This document shows, piece by piece, positions 31,220 through 43,375 of a DNA stretch of 64,000 nucleotides. The notes under the pieces are model-generated. The model was not told the DNA's origin and did no database searches. It saw only the letters and a program-made list of their open reading frames with translations. A program made the translations under genes and the position numbers. Origin of the DNA: Sternotherus odoratus (Eukaryota > Chordata > Testudines > Kinosternidae); NCBI GenBank assembly GCA_032164245.1, contig JAVMKO010000003.1, positions 64,612,390-64,676,389 on the forward strand, read 5' to 3'. Positions within the stretch are counted from its first letter, which is position 1; the number at the start of each line of letters is the position of its first letter.

Positions 31220-33490
31220 TACGGCCCTAAATTGGCCAGCACATTATATCAATCAAATCTTTGTTGATCACAAATTATTTTTGCTCTGCTTCAAATGAAT
31301 CAGAGGAAAGTGAAATGTTGTTGCCTACTCCCCTTCTTTTGGCATTAAAACATAGCATTATTCACTGATAACATGTGCCTTCAATTGTGCATCTTCTGAA
31401 TTTTCACAAGTAGCCAGTCTGAGAAAGCTGAGAAATCTGACTGGAAGTGACCAGGATTTATGCAACTTATTCTTGCATTTTTTTTGTGTGTGTGTGCATA
31501 GCTTACGGCATTAGATCTTTTATGTAAAGTTGGTATGAAGGAAGTGATTTCAGAGTAGAAAAATTGCTTACAGAAAATCTTGGAAATGTTTGTGTTTGTT
31601 CGTTTTAGCACCCACTAACTATAGCCCTAACTAAACAATCTTGTACTTAAATACTAGTCATTTATAAAATAATCATTCATAATTAAAAATAACAATAAAT
31701 ATTCCTCATTGTGAGAAGAGATAAAAGTATTAGTGCTGATCCTGCTGGCAGGGTTTCTTTTTTACAACTGATTCCTCTGTGGAATGCTAATCAAGTCCAT
31801 TCAGAAAAGATTTAATTAATTTAATTAAAATCTGTCAGATCCAACTGATTAGCCTGACATCGAGGCCTAGATGGAGGAAGCGGGCTTCTGGATGGTGCTT
31901 CTGTTGCTGCTGCTGTTGAAGTGGGCTCGCTTTCAGCAGTTAAAAGTGGAGAGTTGCTAAAGTGATCAAAGCCCTCTATCTTTCATTACCATTGGAATAA
32001 ATGTTATGATTCCCCCAGGCCAATGATCCAGTTTCTTAATGTTAGAGAATATTCTATAATTCAACAGGACCAACAATTCAGGTAGTGGCAGGTACCCAGC
32101 TCTGATTATGACTGAAGGAAAGAGTGGGGTGACCTTTCTTAGCCCTTTGACAGCTGGAATACAGATTAAACATTTTTCATCCCTTTGCGATCCCCTGTCT
32201 TAATCATTGGCCATGACCACTGCACACTTGCAGGAAAGAGACAAAGGCCATTCATGTGACCCCTCCAGTGATTACTGTTGACACAGGAGGCTTTGAGATC
32301 CACATTTTATAGTGGCAGAGCAGTGAGTGACCTCTCTGCTGCAAGGAGGAGGGAAAGCATTGCTCCAGTGCAGCACTCTCCTGAATGCTCTGGGGATCAA
32401 ATACTATTAGAAGCTTCTTGAGGGGAAAAGTGAGTATACACCTGACAGCGGGCAATGTTCTTTTCCCCATCAATGACAAAAGACAAGTGGAGGGAGGAGA
32501 GTGAATTTTCTGTTTATTGAAGGGGGTAATCCAGACTAACTACTTTCTGCTGTATCCTGACTGATCTCTGGAATCCACTATTGTAGTGAAACATTTTATA
32601 CTCCTAAGAATGATAAATATCAAGCAGTACCAAATCCAGTACATGCAAGCTTTCAAATTTTCTTTGCTTTCTAGCAGATCAGAAATACATGATGGAGTTC
32701 AAGTAGTAGGAAACACACAAGTTAAATGCTGAAAAAAAATGATTCTTTTACCCTAAGAGTACATGCTTCCATATAACAGAAAGTCTGATGTCTACATTTT
32801 GCTAAAATGCATAATACTGAAAATATTAGGACAACTAGAGTAGGAAAGAAATTGGGATGCATTTGGGAATATTGCTAGATTGTTCTGCTTTAAAAACATT
32901 TAAAGTATTAATCTGGTTAGAAAAATCTACCCTTTTTACTTAATACAGATTAAACATTTTTCTTAAAGTATACCAGGGAAAGCTTACTTCTAAACTGTTT
33001 ATTTTATTTACTTATTAACTGTATTGATAGGGAGGATGGGAGATATGACCATTATGTAAAATGGAGAAATAATTTAACAGTTTAAGGAACACTTGTTGTG
33101 CTTCTCAGTTTTTTTTCATATACAAGTTGTTGCAAGTGTGTATATGTCAGAGCTGTTCACCATTGGAAATACTTCATGCATATGGGGAATTGTTTATCTT
33201 AATTTCAGAGACTAAACTGAGCTTGAAGTTGAGGAGTTGCATCCTTAAATATTGGACTGAGCTTGTCTACTGAAAATGTCAGGTACTTCCTCAAGTACAC
33301 AAAGCTTCACAATCCTACAGCTTCTAATAGTGAGTTGTAGTTTCCATGGCAAACATCAGGCTAGTCAATACAATCAGTTTTTCTGCTCTTCTCTCCTTCC
33401 ATTCCCCTTGTCCAACATCCACACTTATGCACTTACATTAAATTTTTCATCTTCAAAGCAGTTTGTAAACATTTTATATCCACAGTTATG
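31220..33490. other. mostly unique sequence, possible conserved non-coding DNA
   Basis: The segment of about 31790-31990 holds a palindromic AT-rich core (TTTAATTAATTTAATTAAAA) next to otherwise mixed sequence, a composition seen in homeodomain-bound enhancers. It also contains a 29-codon plus frame (31871-31960), discussed in the findings. No classified repeat or gene. Confidence 0.25.
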
Positions 33491-33498
33491 GGCTAGAT

Positions 33499-34077
33499 CA
33501 GGGGTGGGCAAACGTTTTGGCCCGAGGACCACACTGGGGTTCAAAATTGTGCGGAGGGCTAGGTAGCAAAGGCCCCGCCCCCTATCTGACCCCCCCACCC
33601 ACTTCCCGCCCCCAGACTGCCCCCCTGACCCATCCAACCCCCACTTCCTTGTCCCCTGATCGCCCCCTCCGGAGACCCCCCTACTCTAACTGCCCCCCCA
33701 GCACCCCATCCCCTATCTAGCCCCCTGCTCTCTGTTCCCTAACTGCCCTCTCCCAAGACCCCCCATCCATCCAAACCCTCCCCCCCCAGGACCCCACCAC
33801 GTAAGCCCACCCCCTTCTCCCAACTTGCTTACCTGCTGAGCCGGGCACCAGCCCCGCGGATTGCAGAGCTCCACCTGTCCCCTGGGCTGGGAGCACGGGG
33901 CCCCATGGCTTGCAGCAGTTTGCCCAGCTCCCGGCTTGGGAGCATGGGGTCCCGCGGCTTGCCACAGTTGGCCCGGCACCCATGGCCGGGAGCGCGGGGC
34001 TCCACGGCTGGCTGCGGGCCCGCTGTCTGGGGCGGCGCTCCAGCTCTGTCCTCCGGTTGGTGCAGTTTTCCCACCTG
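33499..34077. mobile_element. hAT element (579 bp), C-rich interior
   Basis: The left end CAGGGGTGGGCAAACG and the right end (reverse complement CAGGTGGGAAAACTGC) are imperfect inverted repeats. A perfect 8-bp target duplication GGCTAGAT flanks it at 33491-33498 and 34078-34085. Inside is a C-rich degenerate repeat (CCCCCTGACCCATCCAACCC, CTAACTGCCCCCCCAGCACC) followed by a GC-rich right half. It is non-coding; glycine- and proline-rich frames on both strands are artefacts. Fragments of the same family lie at 20322-20714 and 20862-21205. Confidence 0.9.
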
Positions 34078-34242
34078 GGCTAGATTCATCAAAAGGATAT
34101 GGCTTGTAGCTGTTCAGATTTGGAGCCCTGATTCTACCAGGACTTGCACCTGTGTTTTAACTTTATGTCCTGTAAATAATTCCATCAGTACTTGGGTTTA
34201 AACGAGCTTCTTATCAATATAATTCTACAGTTACACTGTTGG

Positions 34243-34264
34243 CAAAAAAAAAAAAAAAAAAAAA
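34243..34264. repeat. poly-A run
   Basis: About 22 consecutive A. No adjacent retroposon was recognised. Confidence 0.9.
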
Positions 34265-35254
34265 GCAGAAACATGTCTACATTTCATCTGTGGCTATAGT
34301 TCCTGATTCCTAACTTTCCAGCTTTATGGCAGTGGCCGTCCAGTTGATATGGATATCCTTGAAACAGGCAAAGTAGCTTTAATTTGAACAGCGAACCCTC
34401 CAGTAAATAGAGTATGTTTGGTCAGGGGAAGGTCTTATCACTGGGGAAACATGTTTTATGGAACACATGAGTGTCAGAAGGGTAGGGCAGACTAAATGCC
34501 ACAGAAAATAAAGAAATTGGTAAATGTATGTATCATTCTTAAAATATTCTTTTCCCTTCTCTGTAATATTATACTGTCTGTCTACCATGCTGGGAAATCT
34601 TGGAGTCTCTCTCTGGCCCTGATCCTGCAATGAGCTCTTGTGTGGGCACATGGGTCCACCCATTAGGAACTCATTGCACCAAAGGGGATTTAGAAGACAG
34701 TATCTTCAGTCATGTCTCCTGATGATGGCTATGCCATGGCATGTGGAGCTTGTTCTCATTTGACCCCCTTTGCATCAGCTATTGCAGGCACACAAAATCC
34801 TGAAGTATGGTATGCTCACTGTACACCATTTTTTTTACTATATATTCTCTTTCCTGAAAATCTCCCCACTTCTCCATTCATTTTTGTTTTAGGAGGATAT
34901 ATAATTAAATTATAATTTAGTTTATTTATCAAATATTTTCTTTTACATTGTCAAATTTAATCTTTCAAGTACCTATCCTGAGAAAGCCAAAGGCTCCCCA
35001 AGGCCTGGAAAATATCACTTCCCATAACAGAATGAATCGTTGGACCTGAACACTGGTATTACACAGCTTTCTAGGGATGAGTGGGTTGGGAGAAGAGACT
35101 TGTATTTTTTAATGTTATTGATTTTTTTTTATTTGTCTTATTCCAAAAAGTCATTGCAAATTATGAATTAAAATAGTGTTCCATTTTCCCTTTTTGTGTC
35201 TTAACCTAAAATCTGTGGGGAAACTGCACTGGATATAGTGTAGCTCCTTGATTC
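34265..35254. other. unassigned sequence with a degenerate palindromic repeat
   Basis: A fold-back repeat is suggested at about 34615-34685 (GGCCCTGATCCTGCAATGAG to AGGAACTCATTGCACC). The rest is unique AT-rich sequence. Confidence 0.35.
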
Positions 35255-35432
35255 TGGGCCCCAGTTTAGACCCCACTTCAGCAAAGGGCTTAACTTTAAG
35301 CACATGTTCATGTCTCATTGAATTAAATAAGAATTAAGCATATAATTAAGCACTTTGCTGAGCAGGGATGGGCTTAAGTATGTGCTGTAAATTAAGCATA
35401 TTCTTAAGTGCTTTGCTGAATGAGGGCCCTAA
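35255..35432. repeat. palindromic MITE-like repeat, internally rearranged
   Basis: CTTCAGCAAAGGGCTTAACT and AAGCACATGTTCATGTCTCA at the left are mirrored twice on the right (AATTAAGCACTTTGCTGAGC and TTCTTAAGTGCTTTGCTGAA). One arm was apparently duplicated. Confidence 0.6.
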
Positions 35433-35470
35433 CATGAAGAAATTTCTGTGCTAGAAAGATGCAAAAAACT

Positions 35471-35572
35471 AAGGGCCTGATTTTGACCTTAAAGTGAAAT
35501 AAATGAGGAATACAATAACTCCACCGACATGAATGGAGTTACATGGATGTAAAAATGGTGTAAAATCAAGCA
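35471..35572. repeat. palindromic MITE-like repeat
   Basis: AAGGGCCTGATTTTGACCTT to TGGTGTAAAATCAAG with a centre AACTCCACCGACATGAATGG; the arms are partly self-complementary and degenerate. Confidence 0.5.
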
Positions 35573-35589
35573 TAGGTTTGTGGTAAAGG

Positions 35590-35885
35590 GACTGGAGGTG
35601 ATATGATCTCAATTCCTGGCTCTGTTTTAGACTTACTGAGTGACTTTTGGCAAGTCACCTATGTTCCAATACTGAACCTGTCTGTGCACAAGTGAATGCC
35701 ACCACCCACGAAAAGTCTTAATTAAGTTAAAAACTGTTTTGCTAAATCCAAAATTGTAGAATTGGGAAGTCGCCTATGCCTCTGTTCTTTGTCTATAAAA
35801 CGGACACAATAACACTTCCATTCTTTCACCCTTTGTCTGTCTTCTCTTTGTAGACTGTAAGCTCCTTGAAACAGATTAGTGAGCC
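35590..35885 (+). mobile_element. MIR SINE, interrupted or internally duplicated
   Basis: MIR-like text on the plus strand: TTCCTGGCTCTGTTTTAGAC, TGGCAAGTCACC, CTGTCTGTGCAC, then again TGGGAAGTCGCCTATGCCTC and TCTATAAAACGGACACAATA. The segment TTGGCAAGTCACCTATG (35647-35663) recurs at 35762-35778 with two changes, so the core was duplicated or an insertion copied its target. Confidence 0.55.
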
Positions 35886-36365
35886 CAAAGAGGGTTGTTA
35901 GAACAATTTTGTTTTAGTTTAATTGCAAAGCCTTTTTGCTAGCATTGAATCCATGGTTGTCTAGAAGTTTGGACTTAGCAAAATATTTTTTGTGATATGA
36001 CCACAAATCGCTTACAACTAAAGATTTATTCATATTTTGCATTGAAACAAAACAATGGCACCATCATAGTTTTGTTTTGTGTTGGGAACCTGTTTCACTT
36101 CCAACTAACTTTTATAAGACTACAAAAAGTTGTAAAAATAGAACTTGTAGAAATGTGATAAGTTTACAATTTATAAATTGACTGTTGCTACTTCAGTGTA
36201 CGAAAATTAGACTTTCCTAAATATCAATATGCTCTTCAGCAAATTTATCAGAGGAGGGGAGAATGACCTTTTTATACTGACTGCTTTTAGGGGCTAAAAT
36301 ATGCATCCCTGTAGGTTGAATTTTTAATGTTTGTCTATGTAATCGTGATCAGTTTTCAATATATG

Positions 36366-36455
36366 TAACAAAAACAAGATGGGTGATCTTTTATTGGACC
36401 AACTTCTGTTGGTGAAAGAGACAAGCCTTTAAGCTTACACAGAGCTCTTCTTCAG
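36366..36455 (-). mobile_element. retroelement 3' fragment with a hammerhead-like core
   Basis: On the minus strand: CTGAAGA (36449-36455), a short stem-loop (GAGCT, loop CTGTGTA, AGCTT), a decayed GAAA box, then GGCTTGTCTCTTTCACCAAC and AGAAGTTGGTCCAATAAAAG. The order of CTGANGA, stem II and GAAA is the minimal hammerhead layout described for Penelope-like elements. The box is mutated, so no activity is expected. Confidence 0.5.
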
Positions 36456-39327
36456 TATTTAGGTTTAACTAACTACCACGTGAACAAACAAGAAGCTTGT
36501 GTCCAAGCTTAGTGTAGTACGCATTGTTTGTGATTTTTCACTTTTTAGGCACTTGTGATTTTCTGTTGTGTTGTGCCAATTCGTTTAGGTACTGCTATCT
36601 GAGTACCAAAAGTGGTTGCCCTAAACTGCACATGAGTGTAAAAATATGTTAATAAGCACCCATGGCGAATGTAATTTGATCTTTATGGGGTTTCGTTAAT
36701 GGTTAGCTGTCCCTGATGAACCTGTGCTCCTTAAACAAACATTTCTCGTGTGGGATGAGCCGCTTCCACCCCCCTCAACCCCCACCCCCACCCCCGCCTC
36801 CTTCCCCCATCCCAGACAGAGCTTAGCAAGGCTGTGAGACTGGGGCTTTCCTCTTAAGCAAGTAGAAGACAGCAGGAGGGCTTTCACTGTCTCTTCAAAC
36901 AGGAAAGGAAGGCATCATGTGTCTAGAATTGCTATTTTCAAATAAAGACTGGAGGGATGGAGGCCAGGGTCTCCTATATGTCCTGAAGTTCACAGGGTAG
37001 CTGACCGTACTCAGCTGTTATTTTGCTTGTTTAACTGACTGGTGTTCGAACAGGTGCCCAATGCAGTATAAGACTGATTGGGATAGCTGGCATAACTTTG
37101 CTATCATACTTCAAGACAAGGGGAAAGAAAAAAAAGCAAAAACATATTTTGCACAGGAAGTGACAGTATGGGGATATTCTGCACAGTGACTGAAGGGGCA
37201 AAATATAGTGATGAAGCGCCGCACTTTCTAATATATATGTGAAAACAAAGAGGCTGTGTGCTGATCATCAGATAACAATCCTATTTCTTGTATGTACTAT
37301 ATATGATGGCAAAACTTTAGAACTCTGCCACAAGAAGTCTCCACATATTTGAACAGTAATAGCATTGCATTACCAACCTGCTCAGCATAAGAGGTTTAGA
37401 TTAGGGGTAGATCTGAATCAAAACCTCAGCCCTCAAACTTTGGGGAACTTTGGACCTGGATCTAATTTTTACATTACTGGGCTATCTTTTATTTAAACTT
37501 ATTTTAAAAATAGAGTAGTAAATCAATTTTACACTCATTAAATAATTGTTGTTCTTGCTTACTGTTTCCAAATTCTTACTTTCTACATGTAGATGGCTGA
37601 TATTCAATGCAGAATATCATTGTTGGTTTTAAATCATGTCTAGGCTAGAATCAGTGTATTTTAGCCTTTTTTTTTTTTAATTATAGTCACTTGGTGTATT
37701 CCAGGTTTGTGACCTTGGGTAGTGGTATAGGATAGAGATCAGCTAGCCTGCAAACTACTCCCTCTTTGCTTATGACTTCCTGACTTTAGGCAGTATAGCT
37801 CTTTTTGCTTTGATGACATCTGCAAATATTTGCCCTACAAACAAATGAGATTGCTTAGCTCTGAATAAAGTAATAAAATTATAGCTATGTAGCTTCCACA
37901 AGTGACAACAGCAGCAGCTGTTAGGAAGAAAACTTTATAATGTAATTGGAATTTGACAAGTTAAAGCCATTTTTACTATCAAGATAAAAAATTCCTTGTC
38001 TGTTAATATGTTATAGTCTTTTCACATTTAGGCACTGATATAAATATATTTAATTCAATGGAGTTACTCCCGACTGTTAGTGAGAAAATGATCAAGTTCT
38101 AAGAGAATAAAAAAAATCTAACTTACTTTTCACACTTGATGCTATTTTTTACAGTATATTTCATTTTACTCAGGCTACACAACAAAACTAGACTGGTTGG
38201 TTTCACTATTCTTATATATTCACTATTCATAATAGTTTTACTCTCTAGTTGTCATGCTATTAAAGTTATAGTGCTCACAGAGAAAGTCTAAACAAATTTT
38301 CACTGACTTTAAAAGGAAATGTTTTGGGACAATTGTGTTCCAATGATGTTTTTAAAAATCACTTTTAGAAAGCAAAACCTAAATTTTGGACGGTGGACCC
38401 CAAATTATGGTAGTATCATGTTATCTTGATAGACTAGTCATACATGACTATTGATGATGTAATAGTACCATTGATATTACTGTAAAATTGAGAATGAAAT
38501 AAAAGCAAATGTGTGTATTTGAAATGGATCAAACAAGAATTTTGCCAGTCCTAAAACATGACTGATTTTGTAAATTCCAAGTGATTTTTGCTTAATTTAG
38601 GTGGAAGATGCACTACATTCAGGAAATTATAGTCACACACTGGCTACTCTGATGTAGTATTTTATGAGTTTCAGATTTAGTTTAAGTGAATTTTATAGAA
38701 GGGGCAAGGCATGAAATCAAACTATCTAAAGCAAGTCTGAGATTAAGAATCTGAAATAAGAGAATGTCTTTGGACTAAATATTTATTTCTTCTATTTGTT
38801 TATCAAACAAAAATGTATCCTGAATCCTGATCCTATTTTTTTGCTATTTAGCCTGGAAGTGCATCTTATTAAGTATAGCTGTCTTGAATACTGTTCGGTG
38901 TTAGGCCATTTTACTTTGATTAAAAAGAATGAAATCTAGATTCATATGGGAAAATACATTTTGAATATAAGAGTCTTTACTAACATTTATTTTATGGCAA
39001 TTTTATCAGTTGCAGCTGCCAAATATTTATAATGCTTTCCCTGGGTGGAAAGTTTATCTGAAATCTTTAACCTTCACAGAACAGAGTGTAGGTCCTAAAG
39101 ACTGTCTGGGGTGCAAAGGTTATGTGCTGCTTGTAAAATATCTCCAGAATAAAAGCCCATTTGAGCCATCACAGAAAGAGAACATCACTACTGGGTTTGT
39201 GCTCTCCCCTGCACCTCACCCTGAATGAGATTTCATGTACTGAAGTACCTTGCTGGATGTAAAAGAACAAGAATAAATATGAGATGGCTGATGATATTGA
39301 TCTACAACAGAGCATCCTTTTATAGTA
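36456..39327. other. unassigned, mostly unique sequence
   Basis: AT-rich; a C-rich stretch at about 36765-36808. No gene or classified repeat was recognised. A 72-codon plus frame at 39010-39228 follows TTGCAG but lacks a credible donor. Confidence 0.3.
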
Positions 39328-39516
39328 CAGTTGGACCTCGCAATACCGTGCCCCACGATAGCGCAAATCTGTTTATGGTGTGGGGCGCGCCTGGCTCCCG
39401 ATGGCAGCGGCAGGCGCTGCTTTGATGCAGCGGAACCCCACAGTACCACGACCCCGCGTTTATCGCGATCAGGTTTTTTTGTATCCCAATCGTCGCGGTA
39501 TTGCAGGGTCCGACTG
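39328..39516. mobile_element. TA-flanked MITE (189 bp), Tc1/mariner/pogo type
   Basis: The ends CAGTTGGACCTCGCAATACC and, in reverse complement, CAGTCGGACCCTGCAATACC form a 20-bp terminal inverted repeat with two mismatches. TA borders it on both sides (39326-39327 and 39517-39518). The interior is GC-rich with CGCGATC/CGATAGCGC motifs and no coding capacity. Confidence 0.88.
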
Positions 39517-39649
39517 TATTTTCTTTATTGTGCTTAACACCATGAAGAATAACAAATGCATTCTGGGTACTGTATATGGGCCTCATCAAGTGTCCATCAG
39601 TCAGTAGAAAGATTTCCATTGATACAAATTGGATTTAGATGGGACGTAA

Positions 39650-39843
39650 GGCCCAGATTTTTGAAGGCATTTAGGTGTTGCTCAGTTCACCCTTACAAAA
39701 CCTAATAGTGGGATTTCCAAAAGTGCCTACGCACTTTTCCACTATAAAGGATTTAGACAGCTAAGTCTCACTTTCAAAAGTGCTTTGGGTGCCATTGATT
39801 TCAATGGGAGTTAGGTGCCTAACTACCTTTGAGGACCTGGGCC
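39650..39843. repeat. palindromic MITE-like repeat
   Basis: GGCCCAGATTTTTGAAGGCA at the left mirrors CCTTTGAGGACCTGGGCC at the right. GCCATTGATTTCAATGGGAG near the right is a local palindrome and TAGGTGCCTAA motifs are repeated. Confidence 0.7.
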
Positions 39844-39846
39844 ATA

Positions 39847-42800
39847 GGCATTTTTGAAGATCCTGTTAGGCAGCTATCTGCATCCTTGGGTGAGTAAACA
39901 CGTTTTTAAAAATCTAGGCTTAAGTGTACATCTATTTGGAAAATCATCTTTCAAAGGAGCTTTTTGACCCAGAGTGAGTAATCAATTCCTTATTCTGTAT
40001 AAACAGGTCCATGAGTGCAATTGCTGTTTGCCACAAGCATTCAAACTTCTGTAACATACCATCTTCTGCACCCATTTTTTAATGCTACAGAATATAAACT
40101 TATGTCTGGTAAAATTTTATAAAGAAAACCTGACTGGAGGAACAGCATTTCCTTTCAGTTTATATCATAATACATATTATTCATCTCCCTCTTCTATTTT
40201 GTGGGAGTGGGAAGGAGGGAAACTAACTGAAATTAATTTAATATAAAGTTCTAAAGCAAGCTATTTGACAACAGCGTTATCTGTAAAGCAGCTAACGCTT
40301 TTTAACAGTCAGTAGTTAATTGCATGGTGTTTGTAACATAATATGGTCCTGATCCAAAGCCCACTGAAGACATTGACTTCAATGGGCTTTGAAAAAAGGC
40401 CTTGAGTGACCAACTATTAAATCTGTCCCTTAGTAGTAAATGATAATTGATGTTTCCTCTGTAAGCATACATCTCAATCCTTGAAGGTCCTGAGTACCCT
40501 CACCAAAATGATTCCTAGGCACCTTACAGGATCAGGCTCAATGGTTTTAAATTAAAGGTTTATTTTGTGGAACATGCAATTCCCGGATATGTCTGCTGAG
40601 CAGTATAAATTGGAATATGAGGGACAGTTTGTGTGTAAATCTAGTTTTGTTGCACTTGGAGAGTTTAATTTGCAGCCTGTCTTAACCAAACATGGAAAAT
40701 TGCTGTAGGAGGTGGTTTTTGATAATACTTAGCTCTCATTATTTTAACACTATTTTGCAACACAAGCATTAATGAATGATTAGCTCTTACCGAGACTCTT
40801 AAACACCAGTTTCTGACATACCTCTAATCTATAGTTATTCATTCAATTCTGTGAATATAAGTCCTGCAGAAAGCAAGCAGAATGGCACATCAGCACTACT
40901 AATTCTTAAAAGGACCTTGTGTTCCCCAGTGCTTGCCAATATCTGTTTGTTGAGTGATACAACAGTTTGCTAATTAAACAGCTCACAGTGGTGTATGGAG
41001 CAGAACTTGTGGACATTTAACCAATTGAACAATTTATTGCTGTAATTGAAGGGGTTAGTTGGTGTTTATTAACTAGCCTTCCTGTCATGTTTACTGATGA
41101 ATCATGGGAATAACCCTTGGCCCCTGACTTTTGTTTTTAAATGTTCCATAGGTATTATTGACATTTCAGTTGTCAGAATTCCAAGTTGTTACTCCAAGGT
41201 CACAACTTTACTTAGTCCCATTTTGCAAATTCAGCGAAGTTATTGGCTTGTTTTTGCTGGGGTGGAGATATTGTATTATAGAGAGGTGACTATCTTTATA
41301 GCACAAAAAGGAGATTTTTACTTAGAAAAACCGTGAAAATCCCTTTTGCTGATCTGGAGATTGGTGAAGTTTCTTTTAGAAAAATCTGAAACTGCTTCTT
41401 GTTGGAAAATTAGTTTTAGTCCATATAGTCTTTGTGTAGCCGTTTATTTTCCTTATTCAAGCATTGTCGTTTCTGCTATCTCCATCATCATTAGAGCAGA
41501 CTCATAGGTAGGAAGGAGAATGACATTATTGCTGTGCCATACAGCAGGGATGCCCATGAAATGTGTAAGGCACATGCAGTTTCTGGACACAGATCTGAAC
41601 GTTCAGTGGAACAATGAGTCCTGATGATGGCAACAGGCTGTTTCTCCCACTTCTAAATGAAAGCTGTTTAACTAGAACTAATTGGCCGTTCCTAACATGC
41701 AATTAGCAAGGATATTAATCTAGCCCTGACAAGTGTGAAAATTAGGGGTTTTTTTCTAGCCCACTCAATAGACACTGCATTTGATTCAGGTTCTCTTATG
41801 GCTGATCAATTGTGATTATAAAGTTGCTTGGGTTTTAATGTGTCAGAACTGAAGAATAGCCCATTTTTATCAATCACATTGGACTCACACAATGTAACGC
41901 AAGAGAAGTTGATGGGAAGGAAGGCTTAATACATCCAGAATACTTGCTGTCAGTTCCACCGTCAGTAAAGGAAATGTTTGCTTCCTTCTTTGTTTGTTTG
42001 GGTTTTTTTAATTAGAAGGATGGTCAAAACTATTATGAATCAAAATTCAAGCTGTAATTGAATGTAACTGATTTTCTATTCATTCTATAGTCAGCACTAT
42101 GACCCACTCTCTTCCACAGCTTTCATTGCTTGTTTGTTTTTGTGGTTAATTTTTCTTCATCCCACCTCATGCTGAGCACACGGCTGAGTATAATGGGGCC
42201 CTGATCGGGCCTTCTAGGCTCAACCACAATGCAGATATTAAATAGTGACAATTAATAGGCTTCTGATATTTGGATTCAAGAAGTGATCCTCATCTGTTGT
42301 AACACAGTATTGCTCCTTTGCAGCAATATTTAGCTCAATGGATCTGGGCCCTTGAGTTCAGCAAAACATTCATTATGAATTGCTAAAAGAGTTCCACTGA
42401 ATCTGCAGACAGCTGTGCTAAGTGAGCTTTATCCTTAGAACTAGACAAGGAAATTTGTATTTCCTGTTTTAATTAGAAAGGACTTTTACAATACAAGAAT
42501 AAAAAGACAAAGCCTACCCCAAAGACATGCATCTGTTTTACATAAAATGAATGCAGTATAAGTGTGAGAAATTGCTTGAAGATGGTCTTGATATCGAGAA
42601 TATGCAGTGTATGTACTTCATAGTCAGCTGAAGCTTTCTTTGCCAATAAGGTTGGGAACCTCTATATTTTTTTTCTTCTCTGAGAAGCATGTTAATGGTA
42701 CTTCCAGAAGGATGAAAAATGTCTAGACTTTTGTGATATTTCTTACAAGTGTGGGGCAGTGGGTGAATAAAGGAAAGAGAGAGCTGCTCCCTTTTTTAGG

Positions 42801-43236
42801 TGTAGAGCAGCTCCGTAGATAGCATGGCCAGCCTGCCTGCACTGAGTGTACTCTACAGCTGGCTGCTGTCGTCCATCTTGGAAGGCGGGGGCTGGATTGG
42901 AAGTGAATGTTTTCCTAGGGCCAAGTGATGGATTAATCCGGCCCTGGCTGTGGGAACCAGATGGGTCAATTTGATGTCAAAACTGAGTAAAAAATTATTC
43001 AGTTTTGCAAGTTGGTGACTTAAATTATCTGAATGAGCACAATGAAGACATTTGCTGCCTCTTCCTTAACCCCAAGGAGCTTATGTAGTTTTTAATCATA
43101 ATTTGATAGTATTTTCATTCCTATTCAAAATTTCTGTATCAGCAAGTTATTTCAGAACCTACGTTTCAAAATTGCGTTAATGTTTTTTCTCTTGCTATTT
43201 TAAAAAGTAATAATGATGTGGGGGAAAAAACTCCAC
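39847..43236. other. mostly unique sequence
   Basis: It includes a small fold-back repeat at 40343-40406 (GGTCCTGATCCAAAGCCCAC with GTGGGCTTT-like mirror) and AT-rich unique DNA around 40900-41100 that could be conserved non-coding. No gene or large repeat was recognised. Confidence 0.3.
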
Positions 43237-43363
43237 CTTTTCCAGTTCTGACTCATTAACAGTATGCTCCGGCTTCTGCCATCTGAGCAGAAAATCGTTG
43301 ATCAAAATGTTATCTAAATAGTAACCTAGTAGTGATGGAAAGCTGCAGCTCCTTGCAGTGCAT
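43237..43363 (-). CDS. candidate coding exon, unidentified protein
   Basis: On the minus strand a strong acceptor (CTCTTGCTTCTTTGCAG, AG at 43364-43365) precedes an exon of 127 nt with one open phase. Translation after the first base: CTARSCSFPSLLGYYLDNIL, then INDFLLRWQKPEHTVNESEL, then EK. It ends at AAAAG with donor GTGGAG (43231-43236). Both splice sites fit consensus and the peptide (hydrophobic-aromatic core, then a charged tail) looks like genuine protein. The family is not recognised. Possible relation to the minus-strand candidates at 3.4, 18.9 and 56.2 kb, but the phases cannot be shown to connect. Confidence 0.35.
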
Positions 43364-43375
43364 CTGCAAAGAAGC

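Noticed and set aside
39010..39228. 72-codon plus frame after TTGCAG
   Set aside because: Acceptor plausible but no donor, and the peptide lacks any recognisable pattern.
42905..42950. hAT-like right end GGATTAATCCGGCCCTG
   Set aside because: Resembles a reptile hAT terminus but neither a left end nor a target duplication was found.
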